The notes: generated from the sequence alone by a model not told the origin. DNA of 64,000 nt from Pseudacidovorax intermedius (GCF_003350475.1 NZ_QQAV01000007.1:124001-188000), one strand, 5' to 3'. Shown: positions 33,958 to 42,122, counted from the stretch's first letter. Made by a program: numbers and translations.

Positions 33958-36425
33958 CCGGGAGCGGTCCTGGCCCGGGCCTTCGCCAGCCTCTCCTCGA
34001 ACAGGGCCTTGCGGATCACGGCATGCACCCCCCAGTTGCCGTCCACCACCTGCGTGACGCCGAAGTCCACGGCGACCGACATCAGCGAGATGGCCTCGTC
34101 CTCCGTCAGCCCCATGGCCGTCATGAGAAAGCGCCGTGTCTTGCGGAAGGCGTCGCGCATGGCCGGGTCCAGCGAGGACTTCTCGTACACCAGGCTGCGC
34201 GCCCGGTCGCCGAACTCCTGCAGGTAGTTGGGATGCGAGAAGCCGTGCAGCACCCATTCGTCGGCCGTCTCGACCAGCGGGTAGTCGATGTCGGCATAGG
34301 GTTCATCGCGCAGGTCCTTGGCCTTGTGCAGGACCAGCTGGAACACGCCGGTCAGCGAGCATTCGATGGCCGTGCCGCACAGCTCGCTGTCGCCCTGCGA
34401 CGCATGCGGATCGCCCACCGACAGCAGGCCGCCGTCGACCGCCACCCGCAGGTACACCGTGGCGCCCTTGGCGATGCGCCAGTTGTCGAGGTTGCCGCCG
34501 AAGGAGGAGGGCGGGATCGAATCCACCAGCCCCGTCTCGGCCGGTGCCAGCGCGATGACGCCGAAGTGCGGGCGCACCGGGATCTTCACGCCCTCCAGCA
34601 CGCCGTGGTTCTCGACGATGGCACTGCGGTCGATCGGCACGCCGGGGTAGTCGATGGTGGTGTGCAGCACGCCGTGCGGATCGCGCTGCGGCGTCCAGCG
34701 GAAGTTGTAGACGGCATGGGCACACATGCGCCCGGGGTGGCAGTCCACCTCGTAGATGGTGATGACCTCGCGCGGCTTGGGCTCCTCGATCAGGTCGTCG
34801 TAATGGAAGCCCCACCACGCGGCCGCATTGCTGCCGAAGGCGCGGCCCTCGTAGCGCGCGTTGGCGGCCAGGCGGGGCGCGAGGTCGAGGATGCGCACCT
34901 CCAGCACGTCGCCGGGCTCCGCGCCCTGCACCGCCACGGGGCCGGTGCAGATGTGCACGCCGAAACCCTCGCCGTTGCCGCGGCCGTAGATGGAGGCGTC
35001 GGTGGGGCCGGCGCCGCGCCGGTCCACCGCCTTGTGCTCGCGCGTCCAGTGGAAGACGCGCTCGGCGCCCGAGTCGCCCTTGATCATGCGCTCGTGGTCG
35101 TCGTACGCATGCTGGGTCAGCGTCTCGATGGTCACGATGTCGCCCGAGGCCACGGTGAGCACCGGCGGGATGGTGCGGCTGAAGTAGCCCCAGTGGATGG
35201 TTTCGGGCGTAGCCGGCAGATGGTGGTGGCGGCCGGTCTGGCCGGCGGCGGCCGAGGGGGCCGGTGCCTGTGCCGTGGCGTGGCCGGCGGTGGTGCCGCG
35301 TGGCGCATCGGCCTGCGGCTCGGGCCGGCTGCCGGATTCGAAATAGCCCGAGGGCCAGCCGCGCTGGATGCGCTTGCGCAGGCGCTGCTGGCTGGCCTCG
35401 TTGGCCTGCTGCCGGTACTGCCGCGGCGACATGCGATAGCGGTCGCGGAAGGCATGGCTGAAATGGGCCGCGTCGTTGAAGCCCCAGCGGAAGCAGATGT
35501 CCGAGATCGACAGGTGGCCGTACTGGCGGTTGGCCAGGTCGGCGCGGCAGCGCTCCAGCCGGCGCTGGCGCAGGTAGGTGGTGAAGGTCAGGCCCTGGCC
35601 TTCGAAGAGCTTCTGCACCAGGCGCTCGGACACGCGCTCCTGCGCCGCCACCGCCGCCAGCGAGAGCGCAGGGTCGCTCAGCGCCCCTTCGATGAACTGG
35701 CACACGCGCCGGAAGGTTGCGGCCTGCGTGTTGCTGATGCCGGCGGGAGCGTCGCCCGGCCGCGCGGCCATGCGTGCGGCGATGAGCTCGGACAGCGAAT
35801 GCTCCAGCGGCGCGATGTCGTCGTCGCCCAGGCTGTCGAGGGCGTCCTCCAGCGCGCCGAGGGTGCCGGCCAGCAGGCGGCCCATGCCGCTGCGCCCGGG
35901 CAGGTGGCCCAGGGCCGTGCCCTGCGCGCCGCGCAGGCCGGCGGGGAAGGCACGCGCGGGCAGCGAGACGTGGAACTGGCGGAAGTCCGTCTGGAACACC
36001 AGCTGCGCCGCGCTGCGCGTGGCGCCCCACACCACATCGCCCGCAGCGAGGGCAAGGGCCGGCTGGCCGTCGCCGGGCTGCAGATGCGCCTGGCCGGCCT
36101 GCAGCAGTGCGATCCACACATGGCCCGCGTCGCCGTGCAGCGGCTCCAGCGTCTGCGGCGAGGAGGCCACGCGCGCCAGGCCCACGCCGCGCGCCGTCCG
36201 ACCCGCCGCCAGCCGGCCGTGCAGCGGCGCGGCCGAGGGCGTCTCGCAGGCGCGAAGCTGGTGCGGCTCGAGTGCGGCACGCCACGCCTGCGGACGCTGG
36301 TGCACCGGGTAGGACTCGGTCGTGAACTGTTCGAGCTGCAACGTCGGGATCCCTGCAAGGCAACACGACCGCGTCGCAAGACACATGCCACGCATGCCGG
36401 TGCCCACCTGCCACCGCGCGGGCAT
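33951..36425 (-). CDS. AraC-family regulator fused to an acetamidase/formamidase
   Basis: 824 aa in one uninterrupted frame. Residues about 30-225 are an AraC-type sensory domain (TTESYPVHQRPQAWRAAL, LALAAGDVVWG). Residues about 235-340 are the double HTH (VCQFIEGALSDPALSLAAVAAQERVSERLVQKLFEGQGLT, then ISDICFRWGFNDAAHFSHAFRDRYRMSPRQYRQ). Residues 345-402 are a Gly/Ala/Pro linker. Residues 403-824 are a complete FmdA/AmdA amidase (ETIHWGYFSRTIPPVLTVASGD, HAYDDHERM, DPHASQGDSELCGTAIE, DFGVTQVVDGNWGVH) paralogous to the free enzyme at 32684-33922. The start at 36425 has a purine-rich AGAAGGGA just upstream. A regulator covalently carrying the enzyme could sense and consume its own inducer. RidA is divergent, 48 bp away. 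Confidence 0.88.
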   Translation of the reverse strand: MPARWQVGTGMRGMCLATRSCCLAGIPTLQLEQFTTESYPVHQRPQAWRAALEPHQLRACETPSAAPLHGRLAAGRTARGVGLARVASSPQTLEPLHGDAGHVWIALLQAGQAHLQPGDGQPALALAAGDVVWGATRSAAQLVFQTDFRQFHVSLPARAFPAGLRGAQGTALGHLPGRSGMGRLLAGTLGALEDALDSLGDDDIAPLEHSLSELIAARMAARPGDAPAGISNTQAATFRRVCQFIEGALSDPALSLAAVAAQERVSERLVQKLFEGQGLTFTTYLRQRRLERCRADLANRQYGHLSISDICFRWGFNDAAHFSHAFRDRYRMSPRQYRQQANEASQQRLRKRIQRGWPSGYFESGSRPEPQADAPRGTTAGHATAQAPAPSAAAGQTGRHHHLPATPETIHWGYFSRTIPPVLTVASGDIVTIETLTQHAYDDHERMIKGDSGAERVFHWTREHKAVDRRGAGPTDASIYGRGNGEGFGVHICTGPVAVQGAEPGDVLEVRILDLAPRLAANARYEGRAFGSNAAAWWGFHYDDLIEEPKPREVITIYEVDCHPGRMCAHAVYNFRWTPQRDPHGVLHTTIDYPGVPIDRSAIVENHGVLEGVKIPVRPHFGVIALAPAETGLVDSIPPSSFGGNLDNWRIAKGATVYLRVAVDGGLLSVGDPHASQGDSELCGTAIECSLTGVFQLVLHKAKDLRDEPYADIDYPLVETADEWVLHGFSHPNYLQEFGDRARSLVYEKSSLDPAMRDAFRKTRRFLMTAMGLTEDEAISLMSVAVDFGVTQVVDGNWGVHAVIRKALFEERLAKARARTAPGS

Positions 36426-36473
36426 GCCATCCCTTCTCTTCCCCCCATCGACTCACTTTCAGGAGCCTGACCC

Positions 36474-36863
36474 ATGAATCCCATCTTCCACATGATCAGC
36501 GGCGCACCGGACCCGGTCGCGCCCTTCAGCCATGCCGTCGAATGCGAAGGCTGGGTCTTCGTCACGGGCCAGATGCCGTTCAGCGGCACGGCGCTGGACA
36601 GCGGCTATCCCGAGGGCATCGAGGCCCAGACCCATGCCGTGATGGCCAACCTGAAGACGGTGCTCGAAGGCTGCGGCCTGGACCTGGCGAACGTGCTGTC
36701 GGCCCGCATCTTCCTGACCCATTTCGATGAGGATTACGCGCGCATGAATGAGGTCTACCGCAGCCACTTCCCGCCCGGCCGTCTGCCGGCGCGCACCTGC
36801 GTGGGCGTGACCGGCCTGGCCCAGGGCGCGCGGGTGGAGATCGACTTCGTGGCGCGGCGCTGA
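36474..36863 (+). CDS. ridA: RidA-family enamine/imine deaminase
   Basis: 129 aa, full length for the RidA/YjgF/UK114 family, cytoplasmic trimers that hydrolyse reactive 2-aminoacrylate-type enamines. It shows FVTGQMPFSG, HAVMANLKTVLEGCGLDLANVLSARIFLTHFDEDYARMNEVYRSHFP, then LPARTCVGV with R107 (equivalent to catalytic Arg105) and GARVEIDFVA with E122. CAGGAG lies 8 nt before the ATG. It is divergent from the AraC-amidase fusion and so may be one of its targets. It is an RidA subfamily member; which one I cannot say. Confidence 0.88.
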   Translation: MNPIFHMISGAPDPVAPFSHAVECEGWVFVTGQMPFSGTALDSGYPEGIEAQTHAVMANLKTVLEGCGLDLANVLSARIFLTHFDEDYARMNEVYRSHFPPGRLPARTCVGVTGLAQGARVEIDFVARR

Positions 36864-36953
36864 GGGGGCCGGCGGCCACGGCCGCTGTGGGCGACCCTTG
36901 ATCTGGCGCAGTGCGCCAGCCCGGTGCCGGCGCATGCTGGCCCCGGTATCCGC

Positions 36954-37008
36954 CGCATAACCAAGCGCGTTTTCCTTCGTAGGTCCTGACCGCCCGCACG
37001 GGTAGATT
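36954..37008 (+). promoter_or_regulatory. CysB-type promoter before the putative small RNA
   Basis: CGCATAACCAAGCGCG (36954-36969), 33 nt, then TAGATT (37003-37008, 4/6 to TATAAT). The sequence 17 nt before the hexamer (TAGGTC) is a poor -35, as expected for an activator-dependent promoter. The element differs by one base from that at 11167. No sulfur gene follows; the next items are a structured 120-nt stretch with a terminator, and DUF1289. Confidence 0.5.
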
Positions 37009-37014
37009 GCTCTC

Positions 37015-37136
37015 CAGGGTGCTCTGCGCATCCGCCGGGGATCTTCGGGGTACTCGCTGGGGAGCGGGCCGCGAATTCGCGGGGCCGACGAAAGTCGGCT
37101 GTCTCCTTGGACCCGCCTCGTGCGGGTCTTTTTTTT
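37015..37136 (+). ncRNA. Putative small RNA or attenuated leader
   Basis: Between the promoter-like element and a strong terminator lie about 120 nt with no convincing gene but dense hairpins: CCGCGAATTCGCGG (37069-37082), GCCGAC-GAAA-GTCGGC (37084-37099, GNRA-type loop) and the terminator stem. CCCGCACG (36993-37000), just before the predicted RNA start, could pair with CGTGCGGG in the terminator if transcription began earlier. That would allow an antiterminator. I could not match it to a known RNA family. It could instead be a leader of the DUF1289 gene 49 nt downstream. It occupies most of the 322-bp gap 36864-37185. Confidence 0.4.
37110..37136 (+). terminator. Rho-independent terminator
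   Basis: GACCCGC (37110-37116), 5-nt loop, GCGGGTC (37122-37128), then eight T residues (37129-37136). This is the best intrinsic terminator in the window. It is about 247 bp after ridA, so it more likely ends the putative small RNA. Confidence 0.88.
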
Positions 37137-37185
37137 GGCCGTGTCCGATTGCGCCGCCTGCCGCCCAGTGGCAGCGTATTCGGCA

Positions 37186-37413
37186 ATGACCATTCTTCTG
37201 ACGGCGACGCCCTGCATCGGGAAATGCGAACTGAGCCCCGACAAGGCGCGATGCCTGGGATGCGGCCGCCTTCGCTCCGAAATCAAATCCTGGAAGTCCA
37301 TGGCGCCGGAACAGCGCCACGACGTGAACGTTCGGCTGCTGGTCACCCAGGGCAAGAAGGTGCGCAAGCGCATCCTGCGGGAGGTGGCCAGGTCCTTCGA
37401 CAAGAAGTCCTGA
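37186..37413 (+). CDS. DUF1289-family Cys-rich protein
   Basis: 75 aa. The family core is TPCIGKCELSPDKARCLGCGRLRSEIKSW, four Cys in a CxxxC...CxxC arrangement that suggests a bound metal. A basic tail follows (GKKVRKRILREVARSFDKK). The ATG at 37186 is chosen because it places the Cys motif at the N-terminus as in relatives; longer starts would read through the terminator. It ends 17 bp from the convergent cysB-like gene. Function of the family is not established. Confidence 0.8.
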   Translation: MTILLTATPCIGKCELSPDKARCLGCGRLRSEIKSWKSMAPEQRHDVNVRLLVTQGKKVRKRILREVARSFDKKS

Positions 37414-37430
37414 TCACCTGAGGGCGCCGC

Positions 37431-38408
37431 TCAGATCGCGTCGGCGACGAGTTCCTGCGCGGCCATGGGCTCGGGCGCGCTGCCGGCCCCGTCCGCGCGC
37501 ACCGCGGCCTCCACCACCTCGCGCGTCAGCGTCGGCGAGAACGATTCGATGAAGGCGTACACATAGCGCCGCAGGTAGCTTCCGCGGCGAACCGCCAGCC
37601 GTGTGTGGTTGATGCCGAACAGGGCGCCGGCATCCACCGCGCGCAGGCCGGTGTCGCGTTCGGCCTCGAAGGCCACGCCGGCCACGATGCCCACGCCCAT
37701 GCCCAGCTGCACATAGGTCTTGATGACGTCGGCGTCCATCGCGGCCAGGGCGATGTCGGCCTGCACGCCCGCCTGGGTGAAGGCGTCGTCGATGCGCTGG
37801 CGGCCGGTGAAGCCGTTGTCGTAGGTGATGAGCGGATGCTTCGCCAGCGACTGCAGGGTGAGCGGCTCGGCCAATACCGGATGGCCCGGCGGCGCGATCA
37901 CCGCATGGGTCCAGCGGTAGCTGGCCAGGGCCGCGAGCTGTGGATAGTCGGCCAGCGCCTCGGTGGCGATGCCGACATCGGCCTCGCCTTCCAGCAGCAT
38001 CTGCGCGATCTGCCGCGGCGAGCCCTGGTGGATGTGCAGGCGCACCGAGGGGAACTGGCGGCGGAAGTCCTGCACCGCTTCAGGCAGTGCATAGCGGGCC
38101 TGCGAATGCGTGGCCGCGATGGACAGCAGGCCTTCGTTCTGGGTGGCGAACTCCTCGCCCGCCTTGCGCAGGTTGCCGCTCTCGACCAGCAGCCGCTCGA
38201 TGATGGGCAGCACATGGCTGCCGGGCTCGGTCAGGCCCGTCAGCCGCTTGCCGACGCGGATGAACAGCTCGATGCCCAGTTCCTGCTCCAGCTCGCGGAT
38301 CTGCCGGCTCACGCCCGGCTGCGAGGTGTGCAGCACCTGGGCCACCTCGGTGAGATTGAAGTTGCGTCGCACGGCCTCGCGGACCGAACGCAGTTGCTGG
38401 AAATTCAT
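37431..38408 (-). CDS. cysB: CysB-family LysR regulator of sulfur assimilation (CysB or SsuR)
   Basis: 325 aa, normal CysB length. The N-terminus MNFQQLRSVREAVRRNFNLT, then EVAQVLHTSQPGVSRQIRELEQELGIELFIRVGKRLTGLTEPG, is the CysB winged HTH. The effector domain has IAATHSQARYALP with T100 and Q103, positions that contact sulfate or acetylserine in CysB, and VGIVAGVAFE near the C-terminus. CysB proteins activate sulfur-acquisition genes when sulfate or cysteine is scarce. Burkholderiales often have both CysB and the related SsuR, and I cannot decide between them from this alone. It is the prime candidate to bind the repeated CGCATAAGCAAGCG-type sites in this window. Confidence 0.9.
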   Translation of the reverse strand: MNFQQLRSVREAVRRNFNLTEVAQVLHTSQPGVSRQIRELEQELGIELFIRVGKRLTGLTEPGSHVLPIIERLLVESGNLRKAGEEFATQNEGLLSIAATHSQARYALPEAVQDFRRQFPSVRLHIHQGSPRQIAQMLLEGEADVGIATEALADYPQLAALASYRWTHAVIAPPGHPVLAEPLTLQSLAKHPLITYDNGFTGRQRIDDAFTQAGVQADIALAAMDADVIKTYVQLGMGVGIVAGVAFEAERDTGLRAVDAGALFGINHTRLAVRRGSYLRRYVYAFIESFSPTLTREVVEAAVRADGAGSAPEPMAAQELVADAI

Positions 38409-38692
38409 GGCGGCGGGGCCCTGTGGATGTGTTCTTCGCGGTCCTGATGCGGGTCAAGGCGCTGGGCCATTCATTGTGGGAAGGAAGGGGCTCGGCACGA
38501 ACGACCGAATCGTTGGTTCTTCATGAGCCAAACATCTGTGGCCGATGTCACGGCCGTAGGACGTTTGGGCGCCGGCGCAGCAGCCATGCCTCCTAAACTG
38601 CCGGCCGCCCGAGGCGAGGGAGCCCGAGGCACGAGGAGCCGGCGCGCCGTCAGGCGTGTCCGGAAGAGTCAAGACAACACACCCCGAGAACC

Positions 38693-39127
38693 ATGAAGAA
38701 AGCAGCCCGTCTGCTGGCGCTGGCGGCCACCGTGCCCCTGGCCGCCTGCACCGCGATGACCCACATCACGACCGTCCAGCACGATGCCCAGGTGAGCATC
38801 GCGACCTCCAAGGAGACCACCACCCCGCGCTCCGAGCGCTTCTCCACCACCAGCTTCGGCAACTACGAATTCAAGGCCGAGGCGCCCGGCAAGGAGCCCT
38901 TCTACGGCATCCTGCCGCTCAAGTTCAACGGCGGCTACCTGGCCCTGGACATCCTGTTCTTCGCGCCCGCCACCTTCTTCAACCTGCGCGAGGTCTACCC
39001 GTACTACGAGTTCGACCTCGACAAGAAGCATGTGCGCTACAAGAAGAATCCCGAGGAGGAATGGAGCATCTTCGTGCCGCTGAAGGCGGACGAGGAGCAG
39101 GGTCGCCAGGCCCTGGGCAAGCGCTGA
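38693..39127 (+). CDS. Predicted lipoprotein of unknown function
   Basis: 144 aa with a type II signal peptide: MKKAARLLALAATVPLAAC, lipobox LAAC at Cys19. The mature part has a mid-region hydrophobic stretch (YLALDILFFAPATFFNLREVYPYYEFDL) followed by a charged tail. I do not recognise a family with certainty; the pattern resembles small outer-membrane lipoproteins with a membrane-hugging segment. It is transcribed away from cysB across a 284-bp gap in which I found no clear CysB-type element, and is followed by a strong hairpin, so it is probably monocistronic. Confidence 0.75.
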   Translation: MKKAARLLALAATVPLAACTAMTHITTVQHDAQVSIATSKETTTPRSERFSTTSFGNYEFKAEAPGKEPFYGILPLKFNGGYLALDILFFAPATFFNLREVYPYYEFDLDKKHVRYKKNPEEEWSIFVPLKADEEQGRQALGKR

Positions 39128-39158
39128 TCGCCCGGGCCACGCCAGTGGTCCAGGCCTC

Positions 39159-39195
39159 GACGGCGGGCTGTCCGGTTTATGGACAGCCCGCCGTC
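39159..39195. terminator. Perfect 15-bp stem-loop after the lipoprotein gene
   Basis: GACGGCGGGCTGTCC (39159-39173), 7-nt loop, GGACAGCCCGCCGTC (39181-39195). Only a short pyrimidine run (CTTT) follows, so it may be a terminator or an RNA-stabilising hairpin. Confidence 0.6.
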
Positions 39196-39515
39196 TGCCT
39201 TTCATGCATCGCCGGCCGCCCTGCGCGGGCAAGTGCTTGATTCGACGGGCACCGGCCTTTGGCATGCTTCTTGGAGCGGGTAGGGCCTTGTGCTGTCACA
39301 CACCGCCTTCCGCCTTCCTGCCATGCGACGCCCCCGGGCGTTTCCGATCCCTCCACCGGCTGCTGCCATGTCCCCGACACCGGTCGGTGGCCGCCGGCCG
39401 GTGGACAGGGTGCCGTCGGTGCCGGGCGGGTCGGGTCTTGCGATGATCGCCCGCTCCCCCGTTCCGAGCGCTGTCCGGCCGGCCCTGCCGGCCACCTGCG
39501 CCCCCTGACCCTTCC
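39196..39515. other. Intergenic stretch without a recognised gene
   Basis: I see no conserved coding region, RNA or dyad in these 320 bases, which lie between the lipoprotein hairpin and the ArsB-like gene. Short open frames here lack a ribosome site and family features. Confidence 0.5.
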
Positions 39516-40769
39516 ATGCTGTCTTCCCACCTCACCATCTGGGCCATCGCCGCTGCCACCACGGCCGGCGTGCTGATCCGGCCCTTCAAGCTGCCCGAGG
39601 CCATCTGGGCCGTTGCCGGCGCGGCCCTCGTCGTCGTGCTCGGGTTGTTGCCGGCGCACGAGGCGCTGGGCGCCGTCGCCAAGGGCAACGACGTCTACCT
39701 CTTCCTGATCGGCATGATGCTGTTGTCCGAGACGGCGCGGCGCGAGGGGCTGTTCGACTGGGTGGCCGGCCATGCCGTGAATATGGCCGGTGGCTCGCAG
39801 ATGCGGCTGTTCACGCTGGTCTATGCGATCGGTGCGGTGATCACCACCTTCCTGTCCAACGACGCCACGGCCGTGGTGCTGACGCCCGCGGTATATGCGG
39901 CCGCGCGCAAGGCCCGCACGCCGGCGCTGCCTTACCTCTTCATCTGCGCCTTCATCGCCAATGCGGCGAGCTTCGTGCTGCCGATCTCCAACCCGGCCAA
40001 CCTCGTGCTCTACGGTGCGCATGTGCCTTCGCTGTGGCCGTGGATCAAGAGCTTCGGACTGCCCTCGCTGCTGGCCATCGGCGCGACCTATGTCTGCCTG
40101 CGCCTGGTCATGCGCAAAGAGCTGGCCGGCGGCTGCGAGCCGCGCGTGGAGGTCGAGCCCCTGCACGCGGGCGGCTGGACGGCGCTGGGCGCGCTGGTGG
40201 TCACGGCCGTCGTGCTGATGACGGTGTCCTTCAAGGGCATCGACCTGGGCCTGCCCACCGCCATCATGGGCGCGCTGACGGCGGCCGTGGTGCTGGTGCG
40301 CGACCGGGCCAACCCCTGGCCGCTGGTCAAGGACATCTCGTGGAGCGTGCTGCCGCTGGTGGCGGGCCTCTTCGTGCTGGTGGAGGCGCTGCGCCAGACG
40401 GGCGTGATCGCCACGCTGGCCCACTGGCTCATGGCCGGCGTGCAGGGCAGCGTCTACGGCGCCGCGGCCGTGGCCGGCTCGGTGCTGGCCGTGGGCTCCA
40501 ACGTCGTCAACAACCTGCCGGCGGGCCTGCTGGCCAGCACGGTGCTGCAGCAGGCGAAGCCGCCGCAGGTGGTGATCGATGCCACGCTGATCGGCGTGGA
40601 TCTGGGCCCCAATCTGTCGATCACCGGCTCGCTCGCCACCATCCTGTGGCTGGCCGCCATCCGCCGCGAGGGCGACGACGTGGGCTTCTTCCGCTTCCTG
40701 AAGGTGGGCGTGCTGGTCATGCCGCCCGCCCTCGTCCTGGCCATCGGGGCGCGGCTCCTGATCGGCTGA
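39516..40769 (+). CDS. ArsB-like/SLC13-type membrane permease
   Basis: A 417-aa polytopic membrane protein of the ion-transporter superfamily that includes ArsB arsenite permeases. It has NDVYLFLIGMMLLSETARREGLFDWVAG, FLSNDATAVVLTPAVYAAARK, NAASFVLPISNPANLVLYG and GSNVVNNLPAGLL: two NxxT/NNLP half-repeats typical of ArsB. It begins a three-gene rightward operon with an MFS protein (24-bp gap) and a phosphoesterase. No ArsR, ArsC or other arsenic gene is adjacent, so arsenite export is possible but not shown. Confidence 0.82.
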   Translation: MLSSHLTIWAIAAATTAGVLIRPFKLPEAIWAVAGAALVVVLGLLPAHEALGAVAKGNDVYLFLIGMMLLSETARREGLFDWVAGHAVNMAGGSQMRLFTLVYAIGAVITTFLSNDATAVVLTPAVYAAARKARTPALPYLFICAFIANAASFVLPISNPANLVLYGAHVPSLWPWIKSFGLPSLLAIGATYVCLRLVMRKELAGGCEPRVEVEPLHAGGWTALGALVVTAVVLMTVSFKGIDLGLPTAIMGALTAAVVLVRDRANPWPLVKDISWSVLPLVAGLFVLVEALRQTGVIATLAHWLMAGVQGSVYGAAAVAGSVLAVGSNVVNNLPAGLLASTVLQQAKPPQVVIDATLIGVDLGPNLSITGSLATILWLAAIRREGDDVGFFRFLKVGVLVMPPALVLAIGARLLIG

Positions 40770-40793
40770 CCCACGCAACCGGAGACCTCCCCG

Positions 40794-42122
40794 ATGAGCA
40801 GCTCGCCCACCCTCGCGGCTTCCGCGAATGCAGCCGTCGGGGATGCGTCGGGCGGGGACAAGCGCCGCGCCACGCGCGCGCTGTGCGCGCTCAACTTCTT
40901 CATGGCCGACATGCAGGCCGGCATCGGGCCCTTCCTCGGCGTCTTCCTGCAGCAACGCGGCTGGCAGCCGGGCGCCATCGGCTCGGTGATGACGGCCGGC
41001 GGCGTGGCCGGCATGCTCATGACGGTGCCGGCGGGCGCCTTCATCGACCACACGGCGCGCAAGCGCTGGGTGGTGGTGATCACCGGCATCTGCACGGTGC
41101 TGGCCTCTTTCCTGATCCTGTGGTCCCAGGCCGGCCTGGTGGTCACCGTGAGCCAGGTGGCGACGGCCATCGCCGGTGCGGCCATCGGCCCGGCGGTGGC
41201 CGGCATCACGCTGGGGGTGGTGCGCCAGCGCGGCTTCAACGCGCAGAACGGGCGCAATCAGGCCTGGAACCATGCCGGCAACATGGTGGGCGCGGCCCTG
41301 TCGGGGTGGCTGGGCTTTCGATACGGCATGCCGGCGATCTTCTTTCTGGCGGCGCTGTTCGGCGTCTTCGCCATCGCCTCGGTGCTGGCCATTCCCGAGC
41401 GCACCATCGACCACCGGGCCGCGCGCGGGCTCGAAGGGCCGCACGACGGCAAGGCCGCCGCGGCCGACGACAGCCAGGCGCAGGGTTTGCGAACGCTGCT
41501 GCAAAACCGGCCGTTGCTGATCCTGGCCGCGGCGCTGGCCTGCTTCCATTTGGGCAATGGCGCCATGCTGCCGCTGTATGGCCTGGCGGTGGTCGGCGCG
41601 GGCAAGGGCAACCCGGCCATGTTCACGGCCCTCACGGTGGTGGTGGCGCAGGCCGTGATGATCGCCACCGCCCTGGCGGCCATGCGGCTGTCGGCCACGC
41701 GGGGCTATTGGCTGGTGATGCTGGTCTCCTTCGCCTCGCTGCCGCTGCGCGGCCTCATCGCCGGCAGCGTGATCGACAGCTGGGGCGTTTGGCCCGTGCA
41801 GGCGCTCGATGGAATCGGCGCCGGCCTGCAGAGCGTGGCGGTGCCGGGTCTGGTGGCCTGCCTGCTCGATGGCACCGGCCGCGTCAACGTGGGTCAGGGC
41901 GCCGTGATGACCGTGCAGGGGCTCGGCGCCAGCCTGTCGCCCGCCATCGGCGGCTGGCTGGCCCAGCTGTTCGGCTACCAGGTCGCCTTCTATGTGCTGG
42001 GTGGCTTCGCCCTGGCCTCGTTGGCGCTGTGGGTCGGGTTTGCTTCGATGTTGCGTCCGGCCTGCGCCGGCGTGTGTGAACCGCGGGCCGGAGAGCCTGC
42101 ATTGGGAGCTGCTTCGTCATGA
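40794..42122 (+). CDS. Major facilitator superfamily transporter
   Basis: A 442-aa MFS protein with about 12 hydrophobic segments. It starts after a short Ser/Ala-rich cytoplasmic tail: RRATRALCALNFFMADMQAGIGPFLGVFLQQRGWQPGAIGSVMTAGGVAGMLMTVPAGAFIDHTARKRW, which includes the loop 2-3 motif. A central cytoplasmic loop has EGPHDGKAAAADDSQAQG. The stop overlaps the next start (ATGA). Substrate is unknown; the operon partners suggest an anion or arsenical compound. Confidence 0.82.
   Translation: MSSSPTLAASANAAVGDASGGDKRRATRALCALNFFMADMQAGIGPFLGVFLQQRGWQPGAIGSVMTAGGVAGMLMTVPAGAFIDHTARKRWVVVITGICTVLASFLILWSQAGLVVTVSQVATAIAGAAIGPAVAGITLGVVRQRGFNAQNGRNQAWNHAGNMVGAALSGWLGFRYGMPAIFFLAALFGVFAIASVLAIPERTIDHRAARGLEGPHDGKAAAADDSQAQGLRTLLQNRPLLILAAALACFHLGNGAMLPLYGLAVVGAGKGNPAMFTALTVVVAQAVMIATALAAMRLSATRGYWLVMLVSFASLPLRGLIAGSVIDSWGVWPVQALDGIGAGLQSVAVPGLVACLLDGTGRVNVGQGAVMTVQGLGASLSPAIGGWLAQLFGYQVAFYVLGGFALASLALWVGFASMLRPACAGVCEPRAGEPALGAASS

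Noticed and set aside
33850-34080. Apparent inverted repeat of about 45 bp at the facing ends of the two amidase genes.
   Set aside because: It follows from the conserved C-terminal coding sequence DFGVTQVVDGNWGVH of two paralogues in convergent order, not from a mobile or regulatory repeat.
36864-37136. Assignment of the putative RNA to 6S RNA or SRP RNA.
   Set aside because: The conserved core sequences of those RNAs as I know them are not present.
37007-37189. A 60-codon open frame that could be a leader peptide in the putative sRNA.
   Set aside because: It starts at TTG without a ribosome site, reads through the terminator and has no run of regulatory codons.
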